Assembly (NCBI GenBank): GCA_948099385.1
Contig: CANUEZ040000182.1
Span: 21,887,501-21,951,500, forward strand
Direction of reading: 5' to 3'
DNA length: 64,000 bases
From: Fasciola hepatica
Lineage: Eukaryota; Platyhelminthes; Trematoda; Plagiorchiida; Fasciolidae
Part shown: positions 33,922 to 46,502 of the stretch, one piece after another
How positions within the stretch are numbered: the first letter of the stretch is position 1
How the letters are laid out: every line of letters begins with the position of its first letter
Notes under the pieces: generated by a model
Seen by the model: only the letters and a program-made list of their open reading frames with translations
Told to the model about the DNA's origin: nothing
Databases searched by the model: none
Program-made: the position numbers and the translations under genes

Positions 33922-36272
33922 TGGTAATGGTAATAGTAATAATAATAATAAAGGTACATTTCGGATGCCCCCGAAGCATGCTAGTGTGCCTGGTCAGATG
34001 ATTCAATGGATGTCAGAATGGGAATTTAAAAAAGGTACAACATGTGTGCACAGAGTACTAAAAAGTGCGTAAAAGTGAACTACAAAAATTAATCATGCCC
34101 GGCAAATTTTAAGGTCAGGGTCAAATGGTACATCCAGCTGAAGGTTTTGGAGTTGGGTAAAAAGGGGGAGTGAATGCATTAACAATACCGGAAATAATCA
34201 CAACAATAAAAGTCACAGTTGAATTAAAGGATATTTGTTACAAAAACCGAGGAGGAAAGAAGAAAAAAGAGTTCACCAAGGGGAATTCAAGGAGCTATTT
34301 GAAAGCAGCAGGGCGTGAAAATTATATGGATTAAAAAACTCTCGCGTGTACAAAAACGAATCTTCAGGTATGAAATGCCATGAATCAACGGCCAGCGTGG
34401 TGGTTAAGTCTGAAGGTAAGATACCGACGTAGTCAACCACAAAGAAAGAGACTAACAGGTCGGATGGATGGAGGAAGGGATTTCAAGAGCGGTGACGGAA
34501 GAGGTAGCCAGCGATAAGCCGGTTAGTGTCCAGCGGTTTATTTTCATTGATATAGGTATGTCACGAAGTAACAGCAAGGATACGGAGTTATGGCAGTAAA
34601 TCATCTTGAAGTGCTTTATGTGGCAATTGCAGAGGTGAATAGCGTGCAGAAGCGATAATGCAGTAGAGAGTAGATAAATGACCTGATGACCGCTTTGATA
34701 GGCAGATTACACGGCAACGGTGAGGCACCAGCTGCGAAAACAATGAGTTTGGTTAGAGAAACGAGAACGGGGCACCGGATTCAGGACAAAATGAAACATC
34801 CAGCAGAGAAGGCAGTAGAAAGTAAATTTAAACGTCAGGTGGTCGCATAGCTCAGTGACGGGCAAAGTTGGCTTCGTGGTCGAGATACCTAACCAGATAC
34901 AGTAGAAAGAAACAAGTATGAAATAATTCCACCCAGAGGGCTATAGAAGAACTCTGAAAGGGAATACATTGATAATAACCCCGGAAAATAGGAACCTTAT
35001 TGCCGAGTATTCGGTTCGACTATCTTTGAGTGATGTCCGCTGTCGGTCTGGAGTACCTGCATAAGTGGTATGGGAAATAATTACCACTGGTGGAAATTCG
35101 AAAGTATTCAAAGGATATGTTGTTGGTCTTCATAAAGAGAGACGTTTGGCAATCGGAGTCGATAGAATTACTTACGGGCTGCATTACATGAACGGCATAT
35201 GGATGGAAATCTCGTCGATGCGTTCGGCAATTTATTCACCTTATGACAGGTATGTCAAGAGGTATCAACATGGAAATATATCAGTCTGCAGAGATAGTGG
35301 TATACAAAGTAGTGGCTGGATACTGGGGGAATCAGATGTGTCGTAAATAATTGCGTATTTCCTGGGGGTGGGAGACTACTAGAGTGGTGGTGGGAGGAAA
35401 TAGCCGGAGGAAAACAGGTGTGCGTGCAACAAACGGGTAACCTTTTACAGGGTTGGTAAGAAAAGTCAAATTGGAAGTGGGAGACCATCAATATGGACTG
35501 CTTGGTTACAGCGATTGCACGGGTATTTATTCTTGCAAGAGCAATGGTAGAGTAATTCACAGGCTAATCGGCCTGTAACTAGCACGCATGTTTCCATTGT
35601 AGCGGCTTAGCAGACTCCGAACTCACTAACATGCAATCGCGAGCTCAGAGCCTAGACGTGCTTTGTTTGTGAATAGATATCTATACTTACGTTTGCTTGA
35701 AAATGACAGCAGCCCCCATGTGCATTTAATTCCGCTACCAGGTCTTCCACTAGCTGTAGGCAATCTTCCTTTTTGAATCCTTCTACTCAGTCACACAGAG
35801 TGGCCTATAGATAGAACGATTGTACTTCAAAAAACTTTCACAATTGCAGACCCAATTGAACCACTGCGGCATGATAATCTTCTTCGGTGGGACGCATGGG
35901 CCTATTTTAGAAGTCCTGTGGGACATTTGGGTGAGTTTTATTAGTCATCCATTGAAGTAAGCAACCGGTCATGCAAACGTTCACTAGGCTGTTCGATAGG
36001 TCAGGAATTTAGCTTAGTTTCGGTTACTTCAATCGACTGATAGTTTGAAGTTTGTTTGCTTAAGTCCACCTGGTGCCGGCAGACACGACCGCATTTCCAT
36101 CTTACGCCACGCGACTCCAAAGACAGGGCGCACTCCCGCTCGTCAGTTCCGGCCATTGGCTCAATCAGTCTCCCATCTCTTGTCAGTTGTAAAGGACAGC
36201 CTATACAATTACTGGAATCCATCTAGTGCTATCTTTCTGCGCATTCTTTTCGTTGGACAGAAATTGAGTACA
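33836..36272 (-). mobile_element. 2.4-kb (ATT)n-tailed element inserted in CR1-A
   Basis: CR1-A homology stops at about 36,272 (VAGTI, where a RT normally has VANYRPVS) and resumes at about 33,835 (CRKVCNNLTK), so this segment is an insertion. On the minus strand it ends with CATGCTTCGGGGGCATCCGA, then AAATGTACCTTT and (ATT)n at 33,859-33,951. A simple-repeat tail at one end is the mark of a non-LTR retrotransposon or SINE. The same end occurs on the plus strand at 51.56-51.60 kb. No RT or other motif is recognised inside. The small open frames (for example 35,255-35,560) look like chance. The body may be non-coding or heavily decayed. Confidence 0.65.
33859..33951. repeat. (TAA)n / (ATT)n microsatellite
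   Basis: About 20 perfect units, then an imperfect part with TGG and TAG interruptions. It is read here as the expanded 3' tail of the minus-strand inserted element. Confidence 0.95.
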
Positions 36273-38260
36273 CATATATAGTGCCAGCTACTTAGCCGTC
36301 TCGGCCTCTATGGACGAGTGCTATGATCAATAGAATCCAGTCTCCAAACATTACATCCTTACTGGTGATGCCTTCAGCAGCTTAGCAAATAATTCTACCA
36401 GGATGGATGCAAGCGACTCCAGCATTACCGAGTTAATGTCATCCGGCCCCGCAGATCTGGATACGTCCAGATGTTCCGGACTCTCAAGTACCTCCACTGC
36501 GTGAACTTCCTCGCCTGCCTTTCCGAGAATTCACAGCCCCTGTTCGCAGAAGCCCTCGGACACCATGGTCCTGTTTACGTACCTGCTGATAAACTTCAAA
36601 CAATATCGCTGCCATTTCCTGCCTGCTTATTGACCGCAATCCCTGTAAGTCCCTGACTAAGCCTGCAGTCTCCTCAGTGCTGCCTCAGACCAAAAGTAGT
36701 CGTAGTATTCTTTTGGGATGCCTTTGGCTTTCCGCACAGTACTTTCCTCGCTGCTGTTCCCGTAATTTTTGTCTGAGATAGCTATTTCCAGCTACCTCGA
36801 ACTGCTTAAAGGCCAGGTAGCAACTGATGCTTCTGTGCTTCGTAAATGCTCTATATTTCTGCCTCAGGGCTTTCTTCTGCGGTTTATCCGGTACGGGGGT
36901 TGTCCCTTGTGCTTGAACATTTCAAGTGGTGCGACGACCCCTGTTATTTCTGACAGTTTTCACTTGATCCCCCTCAGCTGATGTCCTAAGCTGTAGTCGT
37001 CGCTCACAATTGCCTATTTCATCCGGAGGCCCTGTTCCTCCAATACGTTCTGGTTCATCTTTCAAAGTGTTCCTCGGCCAGGCCTACCGTCATTGACATT
37101 CGCTCGTGATTCATTTCTGTCCCGTTGGCCCCGCACTTACGTGCTCAATGTCTGTCTATCCTTAGCTCTGTTTTGTTCCGGTTTACCAATCAAATGCTGT
37201 TAAGTGCGCGTGAGACTGGCATAAGTTATCTGTTTTCGTCCGCTTGATACATTGCCAGGCTTGCCCTAGACAATAGATAGTGCACCTGTGTTATCCTCCT
37301 GTCCTCCCTCGTACGTTTTACTGGCGTGCTAATGAACGGATCTGTTATGTACTGTGTTCTCCAAATCCTGAAAGCAACAGAAATTTTCTTCCAAATTTAT
37401 CAGACACACTTATTCTCTGGAAGCTCAGCCCAAACTGGACTATGCGGTGATCACCCTTACCTACCGGGTTCCTCAACTTCCAGGTGTTCCTTGTCATTCG
37501 GAACTTTCGGCACCAACAGCTCAGGATTTGGCAGTGACTGGCTAAACTTCCCTCGTGTGGCCTGATCTGCTTGTCGGGCAAGGGCCCTCCTGTTGTTGGG
37601 TAGATCATTTTTACCTCAAACTTACCTCCGGCAGTGGTTTCTGAGGGCCGGTTCATTTTGGGTGCTCTGAAATCACCCTTAGCCAGCAAATCTTATCCCG
37701 CATTTACTGCTGTGGAGATGAAAGCATGCAGATCGCTGTCCTCGCGAGCACCCTCTCCCGGGCTGCTGAACGAGCAAAGAACTGACGCTTTCGGTCGGCT
37801 CCTAGCTGCTGCAAAATCTGTCGTACTTTTTCGCTTTAAGAAACGCTATACCACTTCCGATTCGACCATCCAGTCTACCCATCTTAAGGACTGGGTGGGA
37901 GTTTGGGAACAGTCCGTTGCCTCTTCTGCCTGTTTTCAGTCACTTTACGGTGACGGTCACCACGTCTAATCCTTATGTCTAAGCCTTGAGCTCTGGTCAT
38001 TTTTAACTCGCAGCATTGGCGTAGACCACGAGCATCAGAACCACCTTTGCTATTTTCTTGAGCTTGACAGAGAGAGGCGCAAGGTTCTCCTATTCAGGAC
38101 ACGAGCACCCGAACCACTTTCTCGTGTCACGATTAAATTTCTGGCACTACGGCCGATTAGTACCCTCTGCTCTTCCAGGGTTGCTTTACACAATGCAGCC
38201 TTGGAGACTCGGTGATTGTAAGACAGGTTGAGCAATGTGTAGCAAAATTCGCAACGGATC
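36273..38260 (-). pseudogene. CR1-A: endonuclease end and RT start
   Basis: On the minus strand in order: LAKGDFRAPKMNRPSETT (37.62-37.69 kb, the GDFNAP block of APE-type endonucleases), RNPVGKGDHRIVQFGLSF (37.42-37.47 kb, the GKSDH block holding catalytic Asp-His), a linker with LLSRASLAMY-like text, and the RT entry DVSRSAGPDDINSVMLESLA with VELFAKLLKAS (36.36-36.46 kb, the SPGPDGI block). A PVHRGRDG-like strip at about 36.29-36.32 kb follows. The endonuclease nicks target DNA to prime reverse transcription. The 114-codon frame 37,345-37,689 is the best open piece. Stops and shifts are common elsewhere. Confidence 0.82.
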
Positions 38261-38399
38261 CGGAAATCAGAATGTTATTATCCGTGGAATTCTACGATAC
38301 TAGATTGTCAAATAAACAATGGCACGAAAAAGATGCAAACCCCAATTATGCAACCGCAAGGACTCAAAAAACTAGAACCGAAGTGCGGCGTGCGAGGAA

Positions 38400-39640
38400 G
38401 GAGCACGTGTGTCAAACAGGTCCAGAACAAGGATATGATAGAGTAGCGCGCTGGGCTCAAACAAACAAGCTTTGGTCCGTAAAAAACAAACAGCTCATAA
38501 GACAAGCCAATAGTATAACTAAGTGAGTGATGTTAGGGAAACATGGAACTGCAGTGGTTTTTGAGGGATTCTCCACGACTGGTTGTTTAAGGGGCGGCCA
38601 GCTTTCCGTATTCTCCTCGCTCATACTTGCGGCGGCTTGGTCCAACAATAATGCATCTAGGCAACACTTTATCTGCCCTACCCAGTTGCTTCTCGGCGCC
38701 ACACCCTCCTATTCTGCTTGCTTCCCCCAGGGAGACTTCGTGAAGGCCTTGTTAAAACCCGGAGTCCCGGTTTATCTCACCCTCCCCTGAGTGGCTTCAG
38801 CTGATATTTTGTTAGGCGCCACTTTTCTCTCCTTTTAAAATTTGCCCGATATGCCCAACTGCGGCTAAGAACGCCTCTCCTTGACGGGGGCAGGCAAACT
38901 CAACAATGACAGGTCTCAGCTCATTCCCTTGAGCCCTGCTTCTCCGTTCCGCCGACCTGGTCTCATAACCCTTTTACAGGCTGCGTGTTCAGGGTTTTGT
39001 ATCACCCAGAGTAAGTTGACCAGATAGTCTCAAGGTGCACTAGCCCCTTGCTTCCCCGCCCCCTTGAAGGGTTTTAGAACACCGTGAACTGTAACATTCC
39101 AGTTCCGTCGTGGAACGATGCCACAGCTTTCCTCAATGTGGTCAGAACCTCGGTGACATCAATGGTGTCCTCTTCTAACTTACCCATTTGCTTGTTTGAG
39201 ACACTCACTCCAGCTAACGTGCCATGATTCAGCACAGCAACAGCTTCCCGCAGTCCTGGCCTTCCACTGGCGTTCTCCAGATTACCGGACCTAGACTCAT
39301 GTCCGTTGTTGTCTTTATTTTGTGCTAAGCTTTCTTTCGAAAGTTTATCTGTTTTGCCATTTTTCGACGACCGCTGCATCACTACCTGTCTTCATTATTT
39401 TGTTGCATTGAGGGCATACCCAGCTACATTTTCCTATCCGCAGTACACGTGACAACACTTCTTACCAAGGCTTTAGCACTGGGTGGAACCATGTCTGCCT
39501 GGTGTGCAGCTGATTTCCCGCCGCTCCACACTGCTCTTCTGCGCCGTCTGTTCAGTCCGATGTTTTGGAAGTCGGGATTTTTCAGTTGCCATCTTGCCTG
39601 TACGCCCAATCCTACCGAATAAGAGAAGCTCCGTGGTTGG
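38400..39640 (-). pseudogene. CR1-A: ORF1 with PHD-like zinc finger
   Basis: This is the upstream ORF of the same LINE. At 39.47-39.54 kb QCGAAGNQLHTRQTWFHPVL and at 39.39-39.43 kb KCSWVCPQCNKIMKTG give Cys, WFH and WxCPxC features of the PHD-type finger found at the start of ORF1 in flatworm and other CR1-like LINEs. Further down RSRAQGNELRPVIVEFA, near 38.9 kb, resembles the RPIRI-type RNA-binding part of ORF1. ORF1 proteins bind element RNA. Two open pieces exist (39,424-39,645 and 39,074-39,382) in different frames. This part is less certain than ORF2. Confidence 0.6.
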
Positions 39641-42600
39641 GGCAAGGTGAGAAGCCAGAAGATGTTAAAATATATTTTTAGAGACAGATCCCAGACTGAG
39701 ATAGACTAGTGGCCAAGAGAATCACTAACTGGTAAGTGGTGACAGCGTGTCCCCTTGTTGTGGCTTTGTCTGGAGACACAAACTTTTCTAGCTGCTCTCT
39801 CTTTTTTCGTCTACTTTTTTGTTTTGTAGCTCTTTTCTAGTTCTTCCCGATTTCGTACATTCTTCTTCTTCCCAGTTTTTAAAGAGAGCAACTGCACGGT
39901 GTAATGCAAATAATCTCTTTCTTCGAGCTTTGATCTTGCACCAAGTAGTGCCAGTTGAAGTGAAAATTTAGTAACTGGCGTCCTTTTTTCGATTTTATAG
40001 CCTGGCCGTGGATCCCAAAAGAAGATGTGCATTCACTCAAATTCAAAAGATATGGTACTTGGGCCAAATTTATCCGTGGGCATCCGTGGCACGCCAACAA
40101 CTTGCATGGGTGGCGGCACAGAAAGAAAATATAACGTCAGAGGCCTCGTAGCAAACTCGAGGGTGGCGGACACCGCCAGGCACTTATCTCCAAGTATAGC
40201 AATGCTACAGGGAATTAGAACCCTGGCAGAAAATGTGGAAAAGTGAGAACCGCTTCCCGCAGCAGTCGGAATTTTTACCGGCTATGAGGAGGTGGATCCC
40301 CCAGTATTGCGCGAAGGATAAGATGCAGCACAAGCAGGACGATCCGGAGGGCACCTGGTTAGAGAAGTTTTTACAAAGAACGAACATTTTAGGAAATATA
40401 AGAGTACCAGGATATAAAACTGCACCATCGAAATGACCCGGAACATGATTCCAGAGGACCAACCAGCGGGTGTCAGCAAGTGAGAATAAGAGGGTGGCCT
40501 CTGTAGGCCAAACTGATGCTATCTGCGCGGGGGAAATGACGGCGCGGGCAGTGACACAAACTATCCTCTGGAGTCAAGCAGGTTGTAGGCTGCTAGGTCA
40601 GATGGCTAAGGTAAGTCGAATGAAAGCAGAGGTCACCGTGACCGCTCCACTAAAATAAGGTTAGAGCCGTCAGATTTGATCCCGGGAAATAAAATCGCTT
40701 CCAGGCGAACCAAGATTAAGCCCAAGTCCGGCTGGATTGCAAGTTATCCACGAAAAGGCAGCAGGTGCAAGGAACGAGCGGCCAAAGTTTGCGGTTAAGG
40801 CGGAAAGCGAGGATGCCATTACGTTCACCGTAATATGGCTGCAGCCGGCAAAGGATTTTGCTGGGCTGTCGCTGAGACAGCGGACGGCCCATCGAGATGA
40901 CGGGGATGACGGTCCTATGGAAGATGGCGTTTTCTTTCTCTCAGCGAACCACCAAAATGCCCCCAAAGGTGGACAGATTGTCTCGTCAAAGCACAGAAGT
41001 GGAGGTAGTCAAAGTGACTGTGAGTCCCAGGAGGCCAATGGTCAGTATGTACCGATATACCGTGTCTCGTGAAGACGAAGATCGAGAATTAAAGTCATAT
41101 CTGAGAAGGCAAACGGGGCTTGGCGGCAAATATATATATGAGGTGATACGGTGATCTGGTTCAGATTTTCTAGACGCGCGCGATGATTATCACGACTCCT
41201 TTTATCACAAATCCCGAGGTAAATCAGTCCGGGAAACAAAACATCGATTGAGCGATATTCACAGGATCTTTTACGCTACCAGTGCAGCATCTAAATACTC
41301 ACCGGTATGTTTAAAAACGGCACAAATGTCAACTTGACTGTAGTTCGTCTTAGGCTGATGTAAGGAAAACTTCAACGGGTTACCGAATTCCGGGCTCAAC
41401 CGAGCCGTAGACATTGACTAACAATTGGGCAGTGCGTACTCAGTCTGAGCAAGCCGGAAGTAAAATAGCTAACCTCGATTAGGTGAGAACAGCGAGTGAC
41501 TGAGTTGACCGAATGAGGAAAAAAGAAGGGTAAAATTTACCACACTTGAAGCTGCACTAACAAATTTTCATTCTCAACCCAAAAGTTGTTACTATGGTGC
41601 TCCAGCGGCAGTAAAACTGCCCGAGCTAAACATTCTGGTGCACATATGTCAAAAGTAGACTTTCATGTGGCAAGTGTAATCTTATTAAAAAATAACCTGC
41701 ACAGGCTCAGAAACAATGTTTGTCAAGCTATGGGGCACGAGAGGTTTGACGGAGTTTCAATTTGTCATCGAATCACATGGGTACGTTTTTGTGTGTACCA
41801 ATGATGGCCAGTACAACAATCAACCTTTTGTATACCTCCTAACGACCACCGTAGGCCGCACGGAGTTGATCTGCCATTAGTGAGACATCCAAATAACAGG
41901 CTATCAACCGGCATGCGGCTTTTCAACGGGTTATCCACACATTCTGGAACGTTCTAATCTCACAAGGTGAACTCGGGTCGACCAAACAGACTTTATCTAC
42001 GCATGCAAATGTTCTAGATGATAAACGGGAACTCCCAAACTTGACCAAAACGTGGACTGCCTGTGATGTCTGCGACGGAGAATGTTTACTGTACCCGTTG
42101 TTCAAATTCCTTTGTCTGTCCTACCCCTATCAATTTCCCCTCATTGGCGGTCGGCTGTTGTCCAAGGGGTGCACAATGCCATATTCCGTGACTTCTGCTG
42201 GTAAACGCTATTGGAAGTGGTAGCTAGATTCTTCCGTTGCACGATGAATAACTGAGGTTGCTTGAAAACCATCGCTGGTTTCAGTGTTTTTGCAGGTCGC
42301 GCAATACGCCAGCACCGGCTTAAAGGTTGTTCTGCTGATAGTATAGCGGGCTTTGGCCATTCCTCTACAACGACAGTCCAACATCCAAGCCGTGGAGAAC
42401 AACAGTCGCCATAAACAATGAATGTAAAATTAAAATATGAAAACTGCCTAGCTCACTGCGCCCTCTAGCAACACACAGCTCATTTACTTGTGGCCTCTAA
42501 TTCTTTTTTCTATTACAAACTGTCACTTGCCTAGCTGAGCTTATCTCCCCAGCCAGCGCAAAGGGGAAGGGGGCAAAATCTGTCGAAATTCAGGGTCACT

Positions 42601-42659
42601 TGACCGCGTTTTAACACTTCGTCTTTTACCTCTCGCTAGATGGTTTGCTTGTGATCGGA
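39641..42659. other. Unassigned DNA between CR1-A and BEL-4
   Basis: Both strands show open frames of 60-111 codons (for example + 40,737-41,072 and - 40,670-40,966), but none has a motif I know. The two neighbours both end or begin near its edges, so it may hold the 5' UTR of CR1-A and the 3' LTR of BEL-4. Neither could be shown. Confidence 0.35.
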
Positions 42660-44270
42660 AACAATGACGACTTCCATATCTCACCGAAGAATGGTGTATA
42701 TGACATTTTGGTCACAATTCTCCAGGACAATGTCTCCCTAGGGAGCCTCCGTTGACCAACACAGGGGGGTCACCCGCCTTTAAATTTTCTTTTGCTTTGC
42801 TCCACTTACTTCTCTCTTGCTTTGATGAAGCATGTCCCAAGCTCCATCTTTTCCAAAGGGTATCAGCTAAATCCCAAACTTGCTACCAGAGTCCCACGCA
42901 AGGAAGAGAATATACCGCTCGACCCCTTGGGGTATCGTTTTTTCCAAGTATTTAAAGCTGTCTCGGAGTAAGCTCTCCAAGATCAATAAAGCTCCCCAAC
43001 ACGTTCAATACTGGAGGCTGTCAAATTCTGCCAGAAAAGTAATCGATGTTCCATCGGCTGAGCATCATCCACTTGGTATTGCCCGCAATGCTTTCCATAT
43101 TTACCTTAACCCCCCCCCCCGCTCGCCATCCCAGCGGCTGAAACCACGGGGACCCAAATGTCATTCTTGTGACGCACTAAGAAATCACTTGTCTTATGTT
43201 GTGAAGTGTGGCAGTCCACTTGGCAACTCCTCACGAGCCACCTTGAAATTGCTGCCGCCACCACTGAAAGTCAGCTTTGGTCCTTTTGTCCCATCAATGA
43301 AACGCAATGACGCTAGGATAAAAGCCCACGTGGTTAGGCTTTGTTCTGCTTCTGTGCCCACTGCTGTTACATTTAAACGTAAACATGCAGCCTTAGCGCC
43401 TTTCCTCCATTTTTCCACTTTTGCCGAATGAGGCCCAAGGTATTCCATGCTTTCATGAGCAGAGGCGTACCCGACGAGAAACTTAGGTTCCCTTGGTAGA
43501 GAAACCGTTAGTTGGCAGGAAAGAAGGGCTGATTCACATCAAACGTGCAAACAGCTGCCCATGGCTCGGCGCAGTGAGTCCCTGCTTTGGGCCATCAAAG
43601 TCCATCCACGAAAGGAAGACAGGACCTGCAGGCAGCCAACGAGCTTCTCAACCTGATGATAATGACGGATAACCATTTCGGAGGCTATGTGCTTGGCTGG
43701 CAAAACGCTAAGCCACCTTGCAGTTTCTGATGAACTGCTTTAAGTTGTTTGCCCACCCACACCAGTCGGCCAGCTCATTGGAACAAGGTTGAGCTGATTA
43801 ATATTGCTATGCTTATCCAGGCCGATGCCCTCAAGTAAAAAACGTAACTTTGTCCCAGAGCTTCCCCCTTGGGTTGATCTGATTACTTTGTCACGACTAC
43901 CTGGTACCTCGTTACCCGTTAGCAGTCCTCACTTCACATGCAACTCAACTACATCTTTCACAAAGTGTTAGATACTTTTTGCATCTTAACACTCACAAAG
44001 CAAACTTCACAAGTGTGATCCAGGACGAAAACTTACCAAAGTAGCCGAGGCTCAAGGACTGACTCGTATAGCTCACAAGCACTTTCGGTTTGGACAGCGG
44101 CACATCTGAAAGGACAGACAATTGCTTGTTGTGCACTCCGGTACCATTCGCAGGAGCCCATGACGATTCTGATTACTTGAACGACAATCGTGCACTTTTC
44201 GTACCCACTCTCATCGCCCCAGATGCGAGATCTCCTGGGTTGAGCCTGCTAGAAATGTCTCCCTTGTTCC
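42660..44270 (-). pseudogene. BEL-4: BEL/Pao integrase relic
   Basis: This continues BEL-4 RNase H on the minus strand. The clearest part is GGGSNFKVAREELPSGLPHF at 43.20-43.27 kb, equal to the D.G.NF.GA..EL block of BEL/Pao integrases (the Asp itself is not clear), followed after a shift by WVPVVSAAGMASGGGGVKV, which mirrors the W.F.PP.A.H.GG.WE.. block, and a SITFLAEFDSLQY stretch. Near 42.78-42.90 kb a GIFSSLRGTLVA piece corresponds to the L.L..LR region, and GDIVLENCDQNV at about 42.70 kb to the GD.VL..DEN tail. A 183-codon plus-strand frame here is its antisense shadow. Degeneration is strong. Confidence 0.65.
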
Positions 44271-46210
44271 GAAGTAGTGTCCTCTGATTTTCGACATCGC
44301 ATTCGACAAAGAAGTTGAAAATCGACTAATCTTATTTCATTTATAATGAAAAACAATGGCTGAATCAGTCCGGAAAGCAGATAGTTTCATCTCTATCTCG
44401 TATCTGCACTTTATCATTTGTGCTGTTTCAGTGGCTACGATTACTTCGTCAAACTCCAAGAGGAGAATAGCAGAGTTTTTTTATAGTGCAACTCGGAGCT
44501 GAGCCATGGCAAACATGCATTTTCATCGAAGTTCGTTAGAAGTGAAAAGTAAATTTGCTGCCTCAGAGCACCCGGTTTCAGGCGCATCGGAAGGTGAGTG
44601 CAACTCAACCTCGCAATTTAGCACGGTTACTTTGTGGGTGCAGCTTCTGGGCACACGGAAGTCCTCAGAACAGTCAAGGACCTGCTTGCCTACATGCCGC
44701 CTATTTATGACTTCTACTTCCAACGGTTCGCCTTATCCTAGTCGTCATCAACAAGACGCCTAAAGCCAAATTTCCTATGGTCTCACCTGAATCAAAGGGT
44801 CAAAAATAATATCCGAACAGGACAGCAACGTCCTTCCTGTTGGCCGTAGATCCGCACAGTGAATTTGGTATTCAGACGAATGTGATGCTGCATTCCACTC
44901 TAGACCTAAGGTCCCACAAACAAATAACACGCCACTATCCAAGTTCTTAAAAAATTTACCTCTTGAATCTGTCGATACTTTGTCCGGTGTGTTTTGGCTG
45001 TTACTTAACAGCTTCGTCAGATTGAACTACTCAAGGTCCAGAAGACAACATAACCCATCGACCATATCGACTGCTTTTGCTTCGCCTGATGCTGTCTTCA
45101 CCAAATAATCTTCGCAGAAACTGATCATAATTGCAACTTAAACCGTCGTTGAATGATACTGTTCAAACAAACCTGTTGGTTTCGTCGGGGCAGTGCAGGC
45201 ACAAACAGAGGATGGAGAGGTTTTGGAGGACGCGGACGGATAGTCGTCAAATTTCAAGTTTTCTTGAGGTGTCACACTTTGGATACCGCCAGGACCGAAA
45301 AGCGTCCCCATCTCGCTCAGGCGCCGAAACCTGAGGGAACATATCTTCTAAATCTGCAAAGGCCGCAACCATCTGAAGACGGAAAGGCAGTAATACACCT
45401 ACCAAACTAGACAGATGATTTCAGAGACGGCCAATGATCACTTTCAATTTTCTTGGTATTTTGGGTTGTTTACAGCATGATGTGATCGATACCACTTTCG
45501 CCGTCGGTTCACCCGTTTCCCTTTGCAACACTGAGCGTGTATTATTTTCCTCTTTGTCAATTCATAGTGGGAGAAAATCTCTTTCTAACCTCTGAATGAT
45601 TCTCCAAATATTCCTCTTGAGGCCGCGAGCGACGCAAAGCTGGCAATCAGTTGCAAGAACCTTTCAAATGATCATCTTTCCCTAAAAATTTACACAGCAA
45701 AGACCGTCTACCATTTCCTGGGAAAATCCAACTGGCTTTACTGCTCATTCGCCACCAACCGAGGGGGCCGCTTCCACCGTTTCCCTACCTTTGAAGTCGT
45801 GATATATCAGTGTAACTGAACTTTTTCGATTTTCCGAAACCTGGCATGAATTGCAAAGGCATTTTCGCAGTTCCATCGGAAATTGCGCATCCGACCAAGA
45901 AGAACCCATCTCAATGATGTACGGTCGGCGTAGGGATCACTCTTCTTACCCATGTGCCGATCAAAGACCCTGTGCGCTTCAGATACGTCTAAACCTGTCA
46001 GAGCTTTCACAACTGCACCAGGTACGAGAGTGAAGTCAGTATTAATTAAGTGGCCTCATTTAGAGACAGTTCCAATTTTGGGCATCTTTGCTGGTGTAAG
46101 GTTGATTAGACCTTACTTCGCGGTTTCCTTAGTAAACGCGTGCTTCGGTCCTTTGTACTGCGTGGACCACCTGCACGTTACTCTAATGTGCGGCACTGTA
46201 CAAATATGTT
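44271..46210 (-). pseudogene. BEL-4: BEL/Pao protease end, RT and RNase H relic
   Basis: The minus frame 45,807-46,010 reads LTGLDVSEAHRVFDRHMGKK and YADRTSLRWVLLGRM, the BEL/Pao segment that follows protease. RT is recognisable from SFCEDYLVKTASGEA at about 45.08-45.12 kb, where the YVDD box has become FCED, so the first catalytic Asp is lost, and FNLTKLLSNSQNTPDKV just after. RPTGRTLLSCSDIIFDP near 44.82 kb marks the RT end. RNase H begins ELHSPSDAPETGCSEAANLL at about 44.6 kb (first catalytic Asp kept) and passes through AQLRVAL and FRTDSAIVFHYK. The sequences differ clearly from BEL-1, -2 and -3, so it is another subfamily. The right end stops near 46.2 kb, close to the Gypsy insertion. 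Confidence 0.78.
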
Positions 46211-46502
46211 AACCAGAACAGTATTCTCCACGACCCGTGAGAACGAGAAGGCGATTTGGAGAGATAGTGGTTTGCGTGTATTTGGGAGCGTGCGTGAGAG
46301 CGTGCGCAAGAGCAACGGTCAAATGGCAACCGCGCTTGGCAGTCAGCGTTTAGTTAAACAATAAACGTGGTGAAAGTATGAACGAAGATGGCAACCGCTA
46401 CAGGGGCCTCCTCCTAGAAGTCCGACGGAGTTGGGCTTCGATCGCGATGGTAAGCCGGAATTATTGGTTGTCCAGGAACTCCTCATAGCTTGTCCGTTAT
46501 AT

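Noticed and set aside
34850..34915. tRNA gene from a CATAGCTCAGT and GGTCGAGATACC pair
   Set aside because: The arms do not fold into a cloverleaf and the boxes are imperfect.
42880..43431. 183-codon plus frame as a host gene
   Set aside because: The opposite strand carries BEL/Pao integrase in the expected place of the BEL-4 relic.
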